Source: Byssothecium circinans (taxonomy: Eukaryota; Ascomycota; Dothideomycetes; Pleosporales; Massarinaceae). Taken from it: a stretch of DNA of 64,000 nt. Under the pieces are notes generated by a model. The model was not told the DNA's origin. It ran no database searches and was given only the letters and a program-made list of their open reading frames with translations. Shown here one piece after another: positions 1 to 12,400 of this stretch. The number at the start of each line of letters is the position of its first letter. Position 1 is the first letter of the stretch. The stretch is taken from assembly GCA_010015675.1 (NCBI GenBank), contig ML976985.1, forward strand, positions 1,139,047-1,203,046, given 5' to 3'. Position numbers and translations under genes: made by a program.

Positions 1-455
1 GCGTCGGCGTCCTACGACGGCACGGTCAAGATCTGGGACGCGAGCAGCGGCGCGTGCCTGCAGACGCTCGAGGGCCACAGCGACTCCGTCACCTTAGTGG
101 CCTTCTCTTACGACTCAACCCGGCTGGCGTCGGCGTCCTACGACCGCACGGTTAAAATCTGGGACGCGAGCAGCGGCGCATGCCTGCAGATGCTTGAGGG
201 CTACAGCGGCTACGTCTCCTCAGTGGCCTTCTCTCACGACTTAACCTGGCTGGCGTCGGCGTCCGACGACGGCACGGTCAAGATCTGGGACGCGAGCAGC
301 AGCGCGTGCCTGCAGACGCTTAAGGGCCACAGCGGCTACGTCTCCTCAGTGGCCTTCTCTCACGACTCAACCTGGCTAGCGTCAGCGTCCGACGACCGCA
401 CAGTCAAGATCTGGGACGCGAGCAGCGGCGCGTGCCTGCAGACGCTCAAGATTAG
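1..455 (+). repeat. 126-bp in-phase WD40 tandem repeat
   Basis: Units begin at 1, 127, 253 and 379, each 126 bp (42 codons), and are almost identical at the DNA level. The differences cluster at a few codons, for example Tyr/Asp and Gly/Arg in the 'SAS-YD-G/R' turn. This is the pattern of concerted evolution with variable surface positions known for HET-type WD40 repeats. Confidence 0.85.
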
Positions 456-762
456 CAAAGTGCTCAACAACATATCATTCGACATCACTGGCTCGTATCT
501 ACACACTGAAATTGGTGCTGTTAGTATTAGTGTAACACCATTAGTTCCAAGTCGTACACCGACTGTTATAGAGCCTCAGAACGCTAGATATCAAGGCCTA
601 GCGTTGAGTTCAGATGGGACATGGATAACACACAATTCAAAGAACCTAGTATGGCTACCGTCAGAGTATCGGCCGTCATGTTCGGCAGTGATAGGAAAGA
701 AAATTGGCATTGGTGCTGGAAGTGGAAGAGTCTGGATATGCCACAGTTTTGACGTATCCTAG
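1..762 (+). CDS. WD40 repeat protein, C-terminal part (HET/NLR type), 5' end outside window
   Basis: The frame is open from base 1 and ends at TAG 760-762, so only the C-terminal ~253 residues are present. Residues 1 to ~150 are WD40 repeats of 42 residues with 'VKIWDASSGACLQTL' strands and 'SVAFS-D-T-LASAS-D' strands. The last ~100 residues diverge into a degenerate propeller end rich in Ser/Thr. In fungi, near-identical WD40 repeats like these usually sit at the C-terminus of NACHT-type NLR proteins such as HET-D/HET-E, where they act as the recognition domain. The NACHT part would lie left of base 1 and is not seen. The gene is GC-rich and shows no RIP damage, although the RIP-damaged transposon nest begins only ~330 bp downstream. 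Another repeat-only WD40 protein is possible. Confidence 0.8.
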   Translation, partial: ASASYDGTVKIWDASSGACLQTLEGHSDSVTLVAFSYDSTRLASASYDRTVKIWDASSGACLQMLEGYSGYVSSVAFSHDLTWLASASDDGTVKIWDASSSACLQTLKGHSGYVSSVAFSHDSTWLASASDDRTVKIWDASSGACLQTLKISKVLNNISFDITGSYLHTEIGAVSISVTPLVPSRTPTVIEPQNARYQGLALSSDGTWITHNSKNLVWLPSEYRPSCSAVIGKKIGIGAGSGRVWICHSFDVS

Positions 763-1087
763 AGCATTTATGTGGAGATAACTTACTATCCTTATTTTCT
801 TTTCTATCTCTATTTCATAGAGGGGGCTGGGGGTCCAGGTGACTATATAGCTTTCTAATTTGCCACATTAAAGCTTCGAGTATCTTCTAATTAAGTGATA
901 CGGCTACTTGTAGAACCATGTGTTGAAGTTTTGCCACTTAGACCTCGGTAGATAAAGACGAACGCATCGATTAAGCTAGCAGGGAGAACGGCCGACCCGC
1001 ACCAGCACAGACCTTGTGAGGTGGCGAATTCTGTAGGGTGTTTTTAGAGAGTTGAGTTAGTTAACTAGAAGCATAGCTAAGGTTAAG
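763..1087. other. Spacer between WD40 gene and transposon nest
   Basis: This is the 3' flank of the WD40 gene followed by unassigned sequence. I see no ORF, RNA gene or repeat that I can name. It grows AT-richer toward 1087, where the first TIR begins. Confidence 0.5.
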
Positions 1088-1602
1088 TAATATAAAGCAC
1101 CATCGAAGCGCGCACACCATCGAAGCGCGCAGAAATGCTTAGCAAGGAACATCAAATAGTATTATCTTAATAACAAAGCTAAACCTTAATATTTGCTTTT
1201 AAAAGTTTAAACCTAGATAGATAGATATATAAACTAATAGCTATGAAATTTATATAGCTATAGCTTACGTAATCTAGTAGTTATTAAGAAAGGAAGAAAT
1301 CTTAGGTAAAACCTACCTTATACTATAGATTAATAGCTAAACGTTAGTTATATACTATATAACTTTTAGGACTTATTTATTAATATATTAGTTAGTAGCT
1401 ATTAAGTTATTATAGCATGCAGCCTAGGTTTAATACTATAATAGTAGGTGTAAGATAGGGGGTAAGAAAAATAAAAAAACCTTCTAAATAAAGTTATATA
1501 TATTAGATAATATAAAGTACTACTAAACCGCCTACACCACTAAACCGCTTAAAAGCTTAGCAAGGAAAATCAAATATGCAACCTTTAATAACAATTTAAA
1601 TA

Positions 1603-2090
1603 TGTTATAAATAGGATAGATATAGGGTATCTAGGACTAGATAATATAGCATAGAAGGTATTAAGACTAGAGGATAGCAACATAATAATGCGTAGGACAG
1701 GATTAGATTAGTAGTCACGTGATATTAATCTCGCTAAGAACGTTAATCTCTAGAGATTAGGACTATATAAGGGAGTAAAAGTAATCTTACCTTTAATAGT
1801 AATCTCTAGAGATTAGGGTTTATAGGATAGAGTAAAGGAATAGAATAGGTAGTATAAAGACTAGATAGATTTCCTTTATCTTTTTAATTCTAGTTCTTTA
1901 TAGTTAACTCTTTATAGTTTATCTCTTACCTAGATTAATACTTAGTTATTCTATAGTTTATTATAGAATTAGTTGCTTTTATATATTTACCTCTTAAACT
2001 ACTAAAGTATACTATCTAATATATATACCTTATACCTACCAGCCTCCCCTTATATAGATTAGGATTTAGCAAGTATACCTCTTAGTAACA
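1603..2090 (+). repeat. 5' LTR of Gypsy A
   Basis: 488 bp, starting TGTTATAAATAGG and ending CTTAGTAACA. It is paired with 28673-29160 and differs from it mainly by C/T and G/A transitions. Confidence 0.85.
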
Positions 2091-2775
2091 CTTTGACTAC
2101 CTATAGGTTTAAGAACCTAAACGTATAATAGCTCCTACTACCCTATATACTACTAGTAGTAGTATTAGAATACCTGCTTTAAGTCTAGTATTAGTAATAG
2201 CTAACTAGGCTAGCTAGATATAGCAATAGGCTAAATAGATTAATAGGTTAATATAGGTAATTACTTAACTCTAGACTAAGGACACTATACCCTATAGAAA
2301 GATTATAGTGCTAGAAAAGTATAATAGAGGATAAGATAGCTTAAAGCTATTCCTTACTAATATAGATTTATACTGTTAGTTTAACTCTATAATAGGGGAT
2401 TAGGATAAAATCCTTGCGGCTAGTATATACCTAAGGGATAGGGTAGCTACTTAGATATAACCCTTTATAGATAACTATCTTATAAATAAGATAAAGCATT
2501 ATAAAGATAACACAAAGGCTATCTTTAAGAGCTAGACAGCATTTAAGGAAAAGATTTAGAAGGTGTTTAGAGAACTTAATAAAGAGACCTAGATAAAGTA
2601 AAAGATATCTTAGATCTAGCAGGAGAAGTTAGTTGCAAAGTATATAACAGAGTTTAAACAACTATAGTTAAAGATTAATTAGGATAACGCGCTGTTACGC
2701 ACAGCCTTCTATAACAGGTTAAAGGAGATAGTTAAGGATAGAATAATCTATTATAATAAACTAGACAACCTATAA
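2091..2775 (+). pseudogene. Gypsy A gag remnant, first part
   Basis: This is collinear with the gag region of Gypsy B (9448-10140) but carries more TAG and TAA codons. It is cut at 2775 by LTR-X copy 1; the target ATAA (2772-2775) is repeated at 6357-6360. It encodes no usable protein. Confidence 0.75.
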
Positions 2776-2994
2776 TAAGCCAGCGTAGCTCACACAACTC
2801 CAATTCGGCTCACGGTATGGGATATTCGTAGAGGGAACGCGTGTTTAGTAGCTAAAGCAATTGTATTCTTTTCTATCCTAAACAAAGAGTGTGGTGTACA
2901 TAGCGTCCCTAGCAGGTATTGAAACCAGCTACTATATACTAACCTGACCCCGTGACCATAGGTTGAGCTATTAGTCACTTTGTGCCACGGCACA
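2776..2994 (-). repeat. LTR of LTR-X copy 1 (3' LTR in element sense)
   Basis: 219 bp, the partner of 6138-6356. In element sense it begins with the near-palindrome TGTGCCGTGGCACA and ends with an inverted repeat around TGAGCTACGCTGGCTTA, so each LTR end can fold into a hairpin. Confidence 0.8.
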
Positions 2995-4642
2995 TAACCT
3001 CCCATGCCTACAGCATCGCCCCCTAATGCTGCAGCTAAACCAAACCAATTCTCCTCAGCTATAGCCTAAAAAGAAACAACGAAAAATCAACTCCATAAGA
3101 AAGAGAGAGAGAGAGAGAAAAACAAAAGGAAAAGAGGAGAGAAAGGAAATTCTAACTGCTATAGGTAAACCGTCTCACATCTCCATCCTGTTATCGTCGC
3201 TGTTCTCCTCCTTAGGCACATTAGGAATCCTATCCTAGTGGAACTTAGCCTGACGGCGCTCTAATAGATCCTGTCTGCAAAGGCGGAGAAACCTGTCAAC
3301 AGCCTAATTAACTGTCACCGTTTAACGGTTTCCCGCCCTTCTGCGGCCCTGCGCCGTCCTTACCGTCTTTTCAGCCCCTCTCCTCGTTCGACCGCTAGTA
3401 TAGCTCAGCAATGCTGGTCATTTCAATTAGCTTATTAAACTATTTAGTTTGATAAGCTATCCCGCTGTTAGCTTACCGCTCTACCATTCACTGTTTACAT
3501 GTTTTGCCCGCGTTTATTCGCCATAATCCCCTTATCATTCCTAGTCATTTTAGTGGCGACGCTAGGTATTTTTGTTTAACACGCAGCGTGTCACCTATCT
3601 ATATGTGGGAACATGCCACATTTCCACAAAGGACGGTATATTTCCCTATAGTAGCGGTGGTGATAGTGGTTAAAAAACATCCCATCTATTCTTAAAATCT
3701 AATATTAGTACTGCTCCTTATCTAATCATAGTTCGCTGGGTACACCCTGCAGCGTCTAATTAGCTACTAGAGGCGCTAGCGCAACAGAATCGTAATTTTC
3801 CTACCCAAACGCCTGCGCCTCCTATGCCTTATTCCAATGAATACACCATTCTCATTTTCTTTCCCTATAACTAGCCTTCCCCCTCCTCTGCCTTATTCCT
3901 ACAGCCGCCCCATGGCTGCAGCTTATTGTCGGCGTTGAGATGGGATTACGACTTAGGGGGATGGCTGTCGCTAGCGGTTTAGGTCAGCTTCTTTAACATA
4001 TTGATAAGGAAGATGTCGCAGTCATTCTACTATGCGTAGTTGCGCGCCATCCTCCTCAGAGTCTAGATCGTTAGGATCGTCTTCGTCACCGTCCTCTATT
4101 TCATCAACTAACTCTTTACTGAAATCCTCTACCGGTGGCGGGTCCATCTATTGGTGTGCTAAGTGCTATATGTCTTTATCCCATAGTCTTATAAATCCTC
4201 AATTAATTGCTTCAATATGTTCTTAGGTGCGGGGATAGTAGGGGCGAACACGATGGCTAGGGACTGGGTGCTAGAAGGCAGTACTATCAAGTTTTTGGAG
4301 AAAGTACTGGTCTTGGTTACCAATGTCGCGCACTCAGAATAGGCCGTACCATCTGTCAGCTAGTTTGTAATCTGTTGATTTCGAGACTTCCTTCTTCATG
4401 CTCCTGAGCAGAACAAGCTGGTGACGTTCGGCACGGCCGGTGACAATGTCCTGGTGTTCGTCATCGTACTCTTTCTTACGCTGGCGGAGACGCTCAACTT
4501 TCGCCGCTGCTTCATCCATATTAGCGTCACGGACATCAAGCTGTATGGCGCGAAGCGCTATGAGCTCGTCGCGGGTGTGAACCTTATTCCAGGGCAGCGT
4601 TTGCCAGGTTAGTAATGACAGTTCAATCGGCAGGATTGGGTT

Positions 4643-4972
4643 CTAGCCAGTAATGAGCTGCATTAGGGAATAGCCTATTGATTTGTGAACTAAGACCCAG
4701 TCTACCACTATCTTCCTAATCTTCGTCAAACACCAATCCGGCAATATCTGCAGCCTATCCCCATCCGTCCACGCTGCGTCCTGAGCCATACGGTTGTACG
4801 CCTCTAGCCATTCTGACACATTGTGCCCCTCGAAGATATCGAGATAGCTCCGTGGGGGCTTCGGCTTAATGAGTGCTAGATAGGGGCGTGCCTCTAACAT
4901 CCTTCTAGTTCGCAGTGTATATCCTGTTGATTCGCTGTCTAATTCTTGATCTGACATAAACGTCACGCTCAA
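4643..4972 (-). pseudogene. Gag-like ORF of LTR-X copy 1 (fragment)
   Basis: The open frame starts with ATG at 4972 (109 codons). It contains 'SYLDIFEGHNVSEWLEAYNR', a layout typical of the start of retrotransposon Gag capsid regions (aromatic-acidic-Gly, then W-L-x-x-Y/F). The same ORF in copy 2 starts at 18455 and is ~90% identical by eye over its length. Downstream the frame is broken by TAG codons. No zinc knuckle is visible. It is called Gag-like from motif layout only. Confidence 0.5.
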
Positions 4973-4979
4973 TGCTCCC

Positions 4980-5760
4980 TGGCCGTGAGTGCTAGTTTAT
5001 GTAGTTCTTGAATAGTTTTTCAGGTGGTTGAAAGTTACCAAAACGATTAGCCACCTTCCATAGCTGCTCTCTGGCCGTGCGATGGTTTTGTGCTGCTCCC
5101 TAGCCTTGCACAAAGTAGGTTAGTTGCTCCCTAGCATGGTTTTAAGATTAGTCAAAGGTCACTAAGACCATCAGCCACTCTCCCATAGCTACTCCCTGGC
5201 CGTGCTATGGTTGTGTGCTGCTCCCTAGCTTTGCACACGTACGCTGCTCCCTAGCTTTGCGTATTGGTTGCTCTCTAGCAGTACTGCTCCCTGGCTTTGC
5301 ACTACAAGGTTGTGAGATTGGCTGAAGGTTACCAAAACCTATCGGCCGCCCTCCCATAGCTGCTCCCTGGCCGTGCTATGGTTGTGTGCTGCTCCCTGGC
5401 TTTGCGTATTAGTTGCTCTCTAGTAGTACTGCTCCCTAGCTTTACACTACAAGGTTGTGAGATTGGCTGAAGGTTACTAAAACCTATCAGCCGCCCTCCC
5501 ATAGCTGCTCCCTAGCCGTGCTATGGTTGTGTGCTGCTCCCTGGCTTTACACACGTACGCTGCTCCCTGGCTTTGCGTATTGGTTGCTCTCTAGCAGTGC
5601 TGCTCCCTAGCTTTGCACTACAAGGTTGTGAGATTAGCTGAAGGTTACTAAAACCTATTGGCCGCCCTCCACAGCTGCTCCCTAGCTTTGCCATGGTCTT
5701 TGCGCTGCTCCCTAGCTTTGCGCAAAACGGGCTGGTTGCTTTCTAGCTTTCGGCGCAATT
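4980..5760 (-). repeat. Degenerate short tandem repeats in LTR-X copy 1 leader
   Basis: The motif GCTGCTCCCTGGCTTTGC and close variants recur more than 15 times, in higher-order blocks of ~150-180 bp that each include 'AAGGTTACCAAAACCTATCG'. The same region in copy 2 (18000-18450) is shorter. Units differ by C/T changes as expected from RIP. Confidence 0.75.
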
Positions 5761-6137
5761 ACAGGTCTCCTATGTGGCTTAGCATTGGATTCCAAATTCT
5801 TATTTACTAAGGGGAACCCTCAGCGCTGGAAGCGATAAACTTGCTAGTTTTAGTAGTTACTCTCTAGCGATAGTTGCTAGTTTCCCATGTGAAAATTAGG
5901 CCAGACGCGAGCATCCTCTCTAGTTATTGATGCTGAACGGATCGCGATACTCTTGCTCTCTAGCTTTAATGTGATGCCTTATGTAGACACTACCAATATC
6001 ATATATCTCTTGCTTGTAGGTGACTGCCACCTGCTGAATTCCTTTCAGCCATAGCTAGTAGCTACCATCGTGTTCTAAACATGCGTTACTATCTCTACGA
6101 TTGTATTGCAGATATGAGCCTGGGCACGACCTCTAAA

Positions 6138-6356
6138 TGAGCTAGCGTAGCTCACACAACTCCAATTCGGCTTACGGTATGGGATATTCGTAGAGGGAAC
6201 GCGTGTTTAGTAGCTAAAGCAATTGTATTCTTTTCTATCCTAAATAAAGAGTGTGGTGTATATGGCGTCCCTAGCAGGTGTTGAAACTAGCTACTATATA
6301 CCAACCTAACCCCGTGACTATAGGTTGAGCTATTGGTCACTCTATGCCACGGCACA
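6138..6356 (-). repeat. LTR of LTR-X copy 1 (5' LTR in element sense)
   Basis: 219 bp, matching 2776-2994 and the 222-bp LTRs of copy 2. It is followed by ATAA, the duplicated target in Gypsy A. Confidence 0.8.
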
Positions 6357-8986
6357 ATAAGATATAATTAACCTAGCTACCTAAATTAATAATAGGCTCT
6401 ACAAACAAGCACTATAGAAGAAATAGAGGGATATAATAATTATTCCTAACTCTAGAAGATATAGAAAACTAAAGACACTATAATATAACTATGATAGCGA
6501 TGTAGTAATAATAGATAAAATCTAATAAAAGAAGTAATTTAATAAAGGTAAGGGAAGTTAGCTAGATAGCCTAACCTACGAATAATGCTAAGAGCGCTTT
6601 AAAAAGAAGGTATATCTCTAATATAGTAAAGTAGGATACTTCTATAGAGACTACCTAAAGAACTAAGGATAAGCTAGTAAGCTTAGGGTGATTAAGATAG
6701 GAATAGTCAAGTTTAAGGTAATAGGACCTAAGAAGGATAAACTAGAGGAGCTATATTAGTAGCCTACTCCTTACCTACTAATAGAACTAGACTAAACAAA
6801 GGAACTATCTAATAATAGTGTTAGCAATATAGAACCTATCTTAGCCTAGATAATAAGCTCTAATATTAAGTATAAGGTAACTTGCCTTTTAAATTAGATA
6901 GATGACCACGAGGTCCTTTAATAGCTTAAAGACAATCTATGCTAGATATATAGTTATGATACATATAAAGGAAAAATATGCACCTAAGATATATTAGTGC
7001 GCAGGGGTTACGCTAATAAAGTAGTAGCAGCAGTAATAAAGGAATAAGGCCTATAGATAAAAGTATAGTAAATTAAGGTTAATAATAAATATAATAAGGT
7101 TAATTAGTATAACTATATAAGGGAGCACTATATTACTTACTTGCAAGAAAGGTAGAGCGTGCGATATACGCCTAGATAAGCCTCTTATACCCTTCTCCTA
7201 GAAAAGGATTATATAGGAGATAACTACTACGTATACTACTTTAAGTATTAGTAATACTAGCACAAACGCCTAGGCTAGAGCAGATGCTATAATACGTATT
7301 ACTAGCTATATTAGCTAAGCAAGTATGTTGCAGGATATTAGCTAGCTAGTAGAATAGATAGTAAGGTATTAGTCTATAAGAATAATATATACCTACACTA
7401 CTACCTAATAGGATATCCTAAGGATTATAATTATAAGGAGCTTAAATAGAATTAGTGCGAAGTACTACTAGGATATATATTCTACCTCCTCCTAAAGGAA
7501 GAAGTAGCATAGGCTTAGTATAGAGCTAACTATAAGCTACTACTTCCTTTTAAGTACCTAGCGACTATATGCAAACGCCACAAATTCCTAACGCTTCTTA
7601 ACGAAATAAAGGAAGACGCGTTTAGATGGAAAACAGCACTTATATAACAAGTATAGTAGATATTACTAGAAACGCAATGCTAGCTATAAGGCTATCTAGA
7701 GGATAGGGTAGTAGGAGATAATATCTTATATAATTAGACTATAAGACGCCTACCTAGAGCTATCAGAAAGGAAAGTTATAACAACTTACCCTATAAATAG
7801 TACTTTAATAATATATGTCAAGTACACCTCTTAAAGAAACTTAGGAAGAGTTTTCTACGATAAGATAATCTATTAATAGGGCACGCACACCTGTTATAAA
7901 CAGCCTGCTATAAAAGTAGCTATTAGATACACCTATCTAAGAAATAAGGAGTAGGTTAGTTTCTAATAAAATCTTAGGGATTAAAAAACTAGGAAGCTAC
8001 CAGGGATAAGGTTACGCTAGTAAGAGTATTTCTATAACAACCCTATATAACGTATAATACCTAGATCTACTAGTTTATTAATTAAAGGTAGAGGTGTATA
8101 TATATAGTTATAGGCTTATAGTACTAGTAGATAGTAGAGCTATATAGATAATTATCTCCCTATAAGTAGTTAAGAAATATAATATACCCTATTAAGATAA
8201 GGAATATCTAATACAAGTAGTATTAGCTAATAATAGACTAATATCCTATAGTAATAGATTCTTAAGGTTAGAAACCTAAGAAGTGTTATTCTATATACTT
8301 AGAATTAAAAATACAACATCCCTTAATATTATAGATCTTAGTAAAGAAGATATATTAATTAGTTACAATTAGCTTAGGAAGTATAATCCTGCTATTAATT
8401 AGTAGAAAGGTATAATATTTAGCTAAGAACTAGCGCGTAAGGTTGCTAGAACATGCTATAGAAGATTAAGCCTAGCAATCTAGAGCTTACCTAGTTAGAC
8501 TAGAGAGATTAGTAAGATATTACCTTATAAGATTAAAAGAATCTATAAGAAGGACCCTTTGCAATTAGGAGTTATCTAGATATAGAGAGTTACGCCTATA
8601 AAGGATAAACCTTAACTAATAATACTACTAGAATATAAGGAGTTTTAAGATCTATTTAAAGAATAAGAAGAAACTGTATTACTAGAACACTAGGAATAAG
8701 ATTACAAGATTTACCTAAAAGAAGGCGTAAAGCTACGCCCTAGACTAATATATCCGCTTATATAAGACTAGTAAAAGGAGTTAAGGACTTATATTAAGAA
8801 GAATATAAGGTAAGGATATATATAAGAGAGTATAAGCCTGATAGCTTTACTAATTCTCTTTATCCTAAAGAAGAATAGAAAGCTACGACTCTATATAGAC
8901 TATAGACAGCTTAACTATATTATAAGGAAGAATTATTACCCCCTTCCTCTAATCTAGGAACTTATAGACTACCTCTAAGAAGTTAA
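6357..8986 (+). pseudogene. Gypsy A gag C-terminus, zinc knuckle and start of pol, RIP-damaged
   Basis: It resumes exactly where 2775 stopped. A CCHC-like knuckle region near 6590-6680 aligns with 10351-10445 of Gypsy B. The protease-to-RT region follows with dense TAG/TAA codons. It ends at the GTTAA target (8982-8986) used by Gypsy B. Confidence 0.7.
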
Positions 8987-9447
8987 TGTTATAAGAAAAG
9001 TGTGTGAGCGCAGCCACGGAAGAACGATACGCTTAGGGAGAGTATTGAGTGGTGGGGCGCAGGATAAGGTCAAGGCGCTGGTTACGTGACTATGATCCCA
9101 CCAAGACCAGGAGATCCCGTGGATCCTGGGATCAGGACGAAGTCCTAGGATCAGAGGGAGCAGAGGCTCCAGACGGGATCAGGGACTCAGCGAAGGAATA
9201 GAGTGAGCGGTATAAAGACTAGATGAGTTTCCTTTATCTTTTAAATTCTAGTTCTTTGTAGTCAACTCTCCATAGTTCATCTCTTACCTAGATTGATACT
9301 TAGTTATTCTATAGTTCGTTATAGAATTAGTTTGCTTCATACATTTGCCTCTTAAATTACTAAAGAATACTACCTGACGTATACACTATACACTAACCTT
9401 CCTCCCCTCACATAGATTAGGCTAGGCTAGTATACCCCTTAGTAACA
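8987..9447 (+). repeat. 5' LTR of Gypsy B
   Basis: 461 bp, TGTTATAAGAAAAG to AGTAACA. It is clearly less mutated than the 3' LTR: it keeps GTGTGTGAGCG where the 3' copy has GTGTATAAGCG. Confidence 0.88.
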
Positions 9448-9486
9448 CTTTGACTACCTACAGGTTCAAGAACCTAAACGTACGTA

Positions 9487-12400
9487 ATGGCAGCTCCTAC
9501 TACCCCACGTGCCGCTAGCAGTAGTGTCAGAACACCTGCTTTAAGCCTAGCATTAGTGATGGCTAACTAGGCTAACCAGTTATAGTAATAAGCTAAACAA
9601 ATCAATAGGTTAATGCAGGCGATTGCTCAACTCTAGGCTAAGGACACTGCACCCCATGGAAAGATTGCGGCGCCAGAGAAGTACGATAGAGGATGAGATG
9701 GCTTAAAGCCATTCCTTACTAACATGGATTTGTACTATTGGTTCAATGCCTTGACGGAGGACTTAGATAAGATCCTCGCGGCTAGTATGCACCTGAAGGA
9801 TAAGGCAGCTACGTAGATGCAACCCTTCATGGACGACTATCTCATGAACGAGATAAGGTATTATAAAGATGACACGAAGACCATCTTTAAGAGCTAGACA
9901 GCGTTCAAAGATAAGATTTAAAAGGTGTTTAGAGAACTCAATGAAGAGACCTAGGCAGAGCAGAAGATTTCTTAGATCTAGCAGGATAGGTTAGTCGCCA
10001 GATATGTGACGGAGTTTAAGCAGCTGTAGTCAAAGATTAATTAGGATAATATGCTACTGCGCATAGCCTTCTATAACAGACTAAAGGAAATAGTTAAGGA
10101 TAGCATGATCTACTATAATAAGCTAGAAGACTTATAGGATATAATCAACCTAGCCACCTAGATTGATAACAGGCTCTACGAACGAGCAATGCAGAAGAAA
10201 CAAAGGGACATGATGGTTATTCCTAACTCTAGAAGATATAGGAAGCTAAAGATACTATAATACGACTAAGACGGTGATGTGGTGATGATAGACAAAGTCT
10301 AATAAAAGAAGTAATTTAATAAAGGTAAGGGGAGATAGCTAGATGGCCTAACCTACGAACAACGCCAGGAACGCTTTAAGAAGAAAGCATGTCTCTAGTG
10401 CGGTAAAGTAGGACACTTCCATAGAGACTACCTAAAGAATTAGGGTTAAGCAAGCAAGCTTAGAGCGGTTAAGATCAGAATAATCAAGTTTAAGGTAACG
10501 GGACCTAAGGAGGGTGAATTAGAGGTGCTACGTTAGTAGCCTACTCCTTACCTACCTCTAGAAGTAGATTAGGCTACAGAACTATCTAATAATAATATTA
10601 GTGATATGGAATCTATTTTAACCTAAGCAACGCAACCCTTAAACTAGATAGATGACTACGAGGTCCTTTAATGGCTTGAAGAAGATCTATGCTAGATGTA
10701 TAGAGATAACACACATAAAGGTGAAACATGTACCTATAATACGCTGGTACGCGGCGGCCATACCCACGAAGTAGTAGCAGTAGCGATAAAGGAATAAGGC
10801 CCACAGATGAAAGTATGACAAATCAAGGTCAACGATAAACATGACAAAGTCAAGTGGTATAACTGTATAAGGGAGTACTATGTTACCCACCTATAAGAAA
10901 GATAAAGCGTGTAATACACGCCTAGATAGGCCTCTTACGCCCTTCTACCTAAAAAGGACTACATGGAAGATAACTACCACGTACATCACTTTAAATATTA
11001 GTAGAAATAGCATGAACGCCTAGGTTAGAGCAGATGCTATAATACGCACTACTAACTACACTAGCTTAGTAAGCACGTTGTAGGGTACTAGCTAGCTAGT
11101 AGAATAGATAGGGAAATAATAGTATGTAAGAATAGCGCATGTCTCTACTATTACCCTATGGGACACCCTTTAGATAAGGGATATAAGGAGATTGACTAGA
11201 ATGAATACCTATCCCTCCTAGGATGCATGTTTCACCTCCTCCTAAAGGAAGAAGTAGCATAGACCTAGCATAGAGCCTACTATAAGCTACTGCCTCCTTC
11301 TAAGTATTTAGCGGACGTATGCAAATGACATGAATTCCCGCTACTTCCTAACAAGACTAAGGAAGATGCTTTTAGACGAAAGACAACACTTACGCGACAG
11401 ATATGGCGAACGTTGCTAGAAACGCAATACTAGCTACAAGGCTACCTAGAAGATAGGGCTGCTATAGATGACATCTCGCACACTTAGACTATAAGACGCC
11501 TACCTAGAGCTATTAATAGGGAAAGTCACGATGACCTACCCTATAAACGGTGCTTTGATAACATGTATCAAGCACACCTCTTAGAGAAACTTAGGAAAGG
11601 TTTCCTACGACAAAATAATATCAAGGTAGAGCATGCTCGCCTACCTTAGACAGCATACTATATAGATAACTATTAGGTTCACATGCTTAAGGAATAAGCA
11701 GTAGAAAAGTCTATAAAAGAACTCTAGGGATTAAAAAACTAGGATGCCACTAGGGATAAGGTTACGCTAGTGAGAGCATTTCTATAACGACCCTATACAA
11801 CGTATAACACCTAGATCTACTAGTTTATCAATTAAAGGTAAAGGTGCGTGTACATAGACGCAGACTTATAGCACTAGTAGATAGTAGAGCTGCATAGACA
11901 ATAATCTCCCTATAAGTAGTTAAGAAATATAATATACCCTATTAAGATAAGGAACGTCTAATATGAGTGGTACTAGCTAACGATAGACTAATGTCCTATG
12001 GCAATAGATTCTTAAGGTTAGAAACCTAAGAAGTGTTATTCCACGTACTTAGAATTAAGGACATAACATCCCTCAATATTATAGATCTTAGCAAAGAAGA
12101 CATGTTGATTAGCTATGATTAGCTTAGAAAGCATAATCCTGCTATAGATTAGCAGAAAGGCATGATGTTTAGCTAAGAACCAGCGCGCAAGGTTGCTAGG
12201 ACACGTTATGGAAGATTAAGCCTAACAATCTAGAGCTCACCTAGTTAGACTAGACGGATTAGCAAGATATCACCTTATAAGATTAAGAGGATCTATGAGA
12301 AGGACCCTTCGCAAATAGGAGTTATTTAGATATAGAGAGTTGCGCCTATGAAGGATGAACCCTAACTAATAATACCACCAGAATATGAGGAGTTTTAAGA

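Larger units (their letters stand above)
2776..6356 (-). mobile_element. LTR-X copy 1: non-autonomous LTR element, internal-deletion form
   Basis: The LTRs are 219 bp each (2776-2994 and 6138-6356) and the element is flanked by a 4-bp ATAA duplication. Read on the minus strand it has a repeat-rich leader, a Gag-like ORF (4972 down) and a tail that still holds the last ~45 codons of the large ORF of copy 2. Relative to copy 2 (17384-26430) a block equal to 19692-22713 is missing. The junction lies near 3311-3316 with a shared ACAG, so this is a deletion derivative and not an empty ancestor. No reverse transcriptase, integrase or protease motif is visible. Confidence 0.8.

Noticed and set aside
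4980..5760. CRISPR-like spacing of GCTGCTCCCTGGC repeats
   Set aside because: Unit spacing is irregular, 'spacers' are themselves repeated, and it lies inside a eukaryotic LTR element leader.
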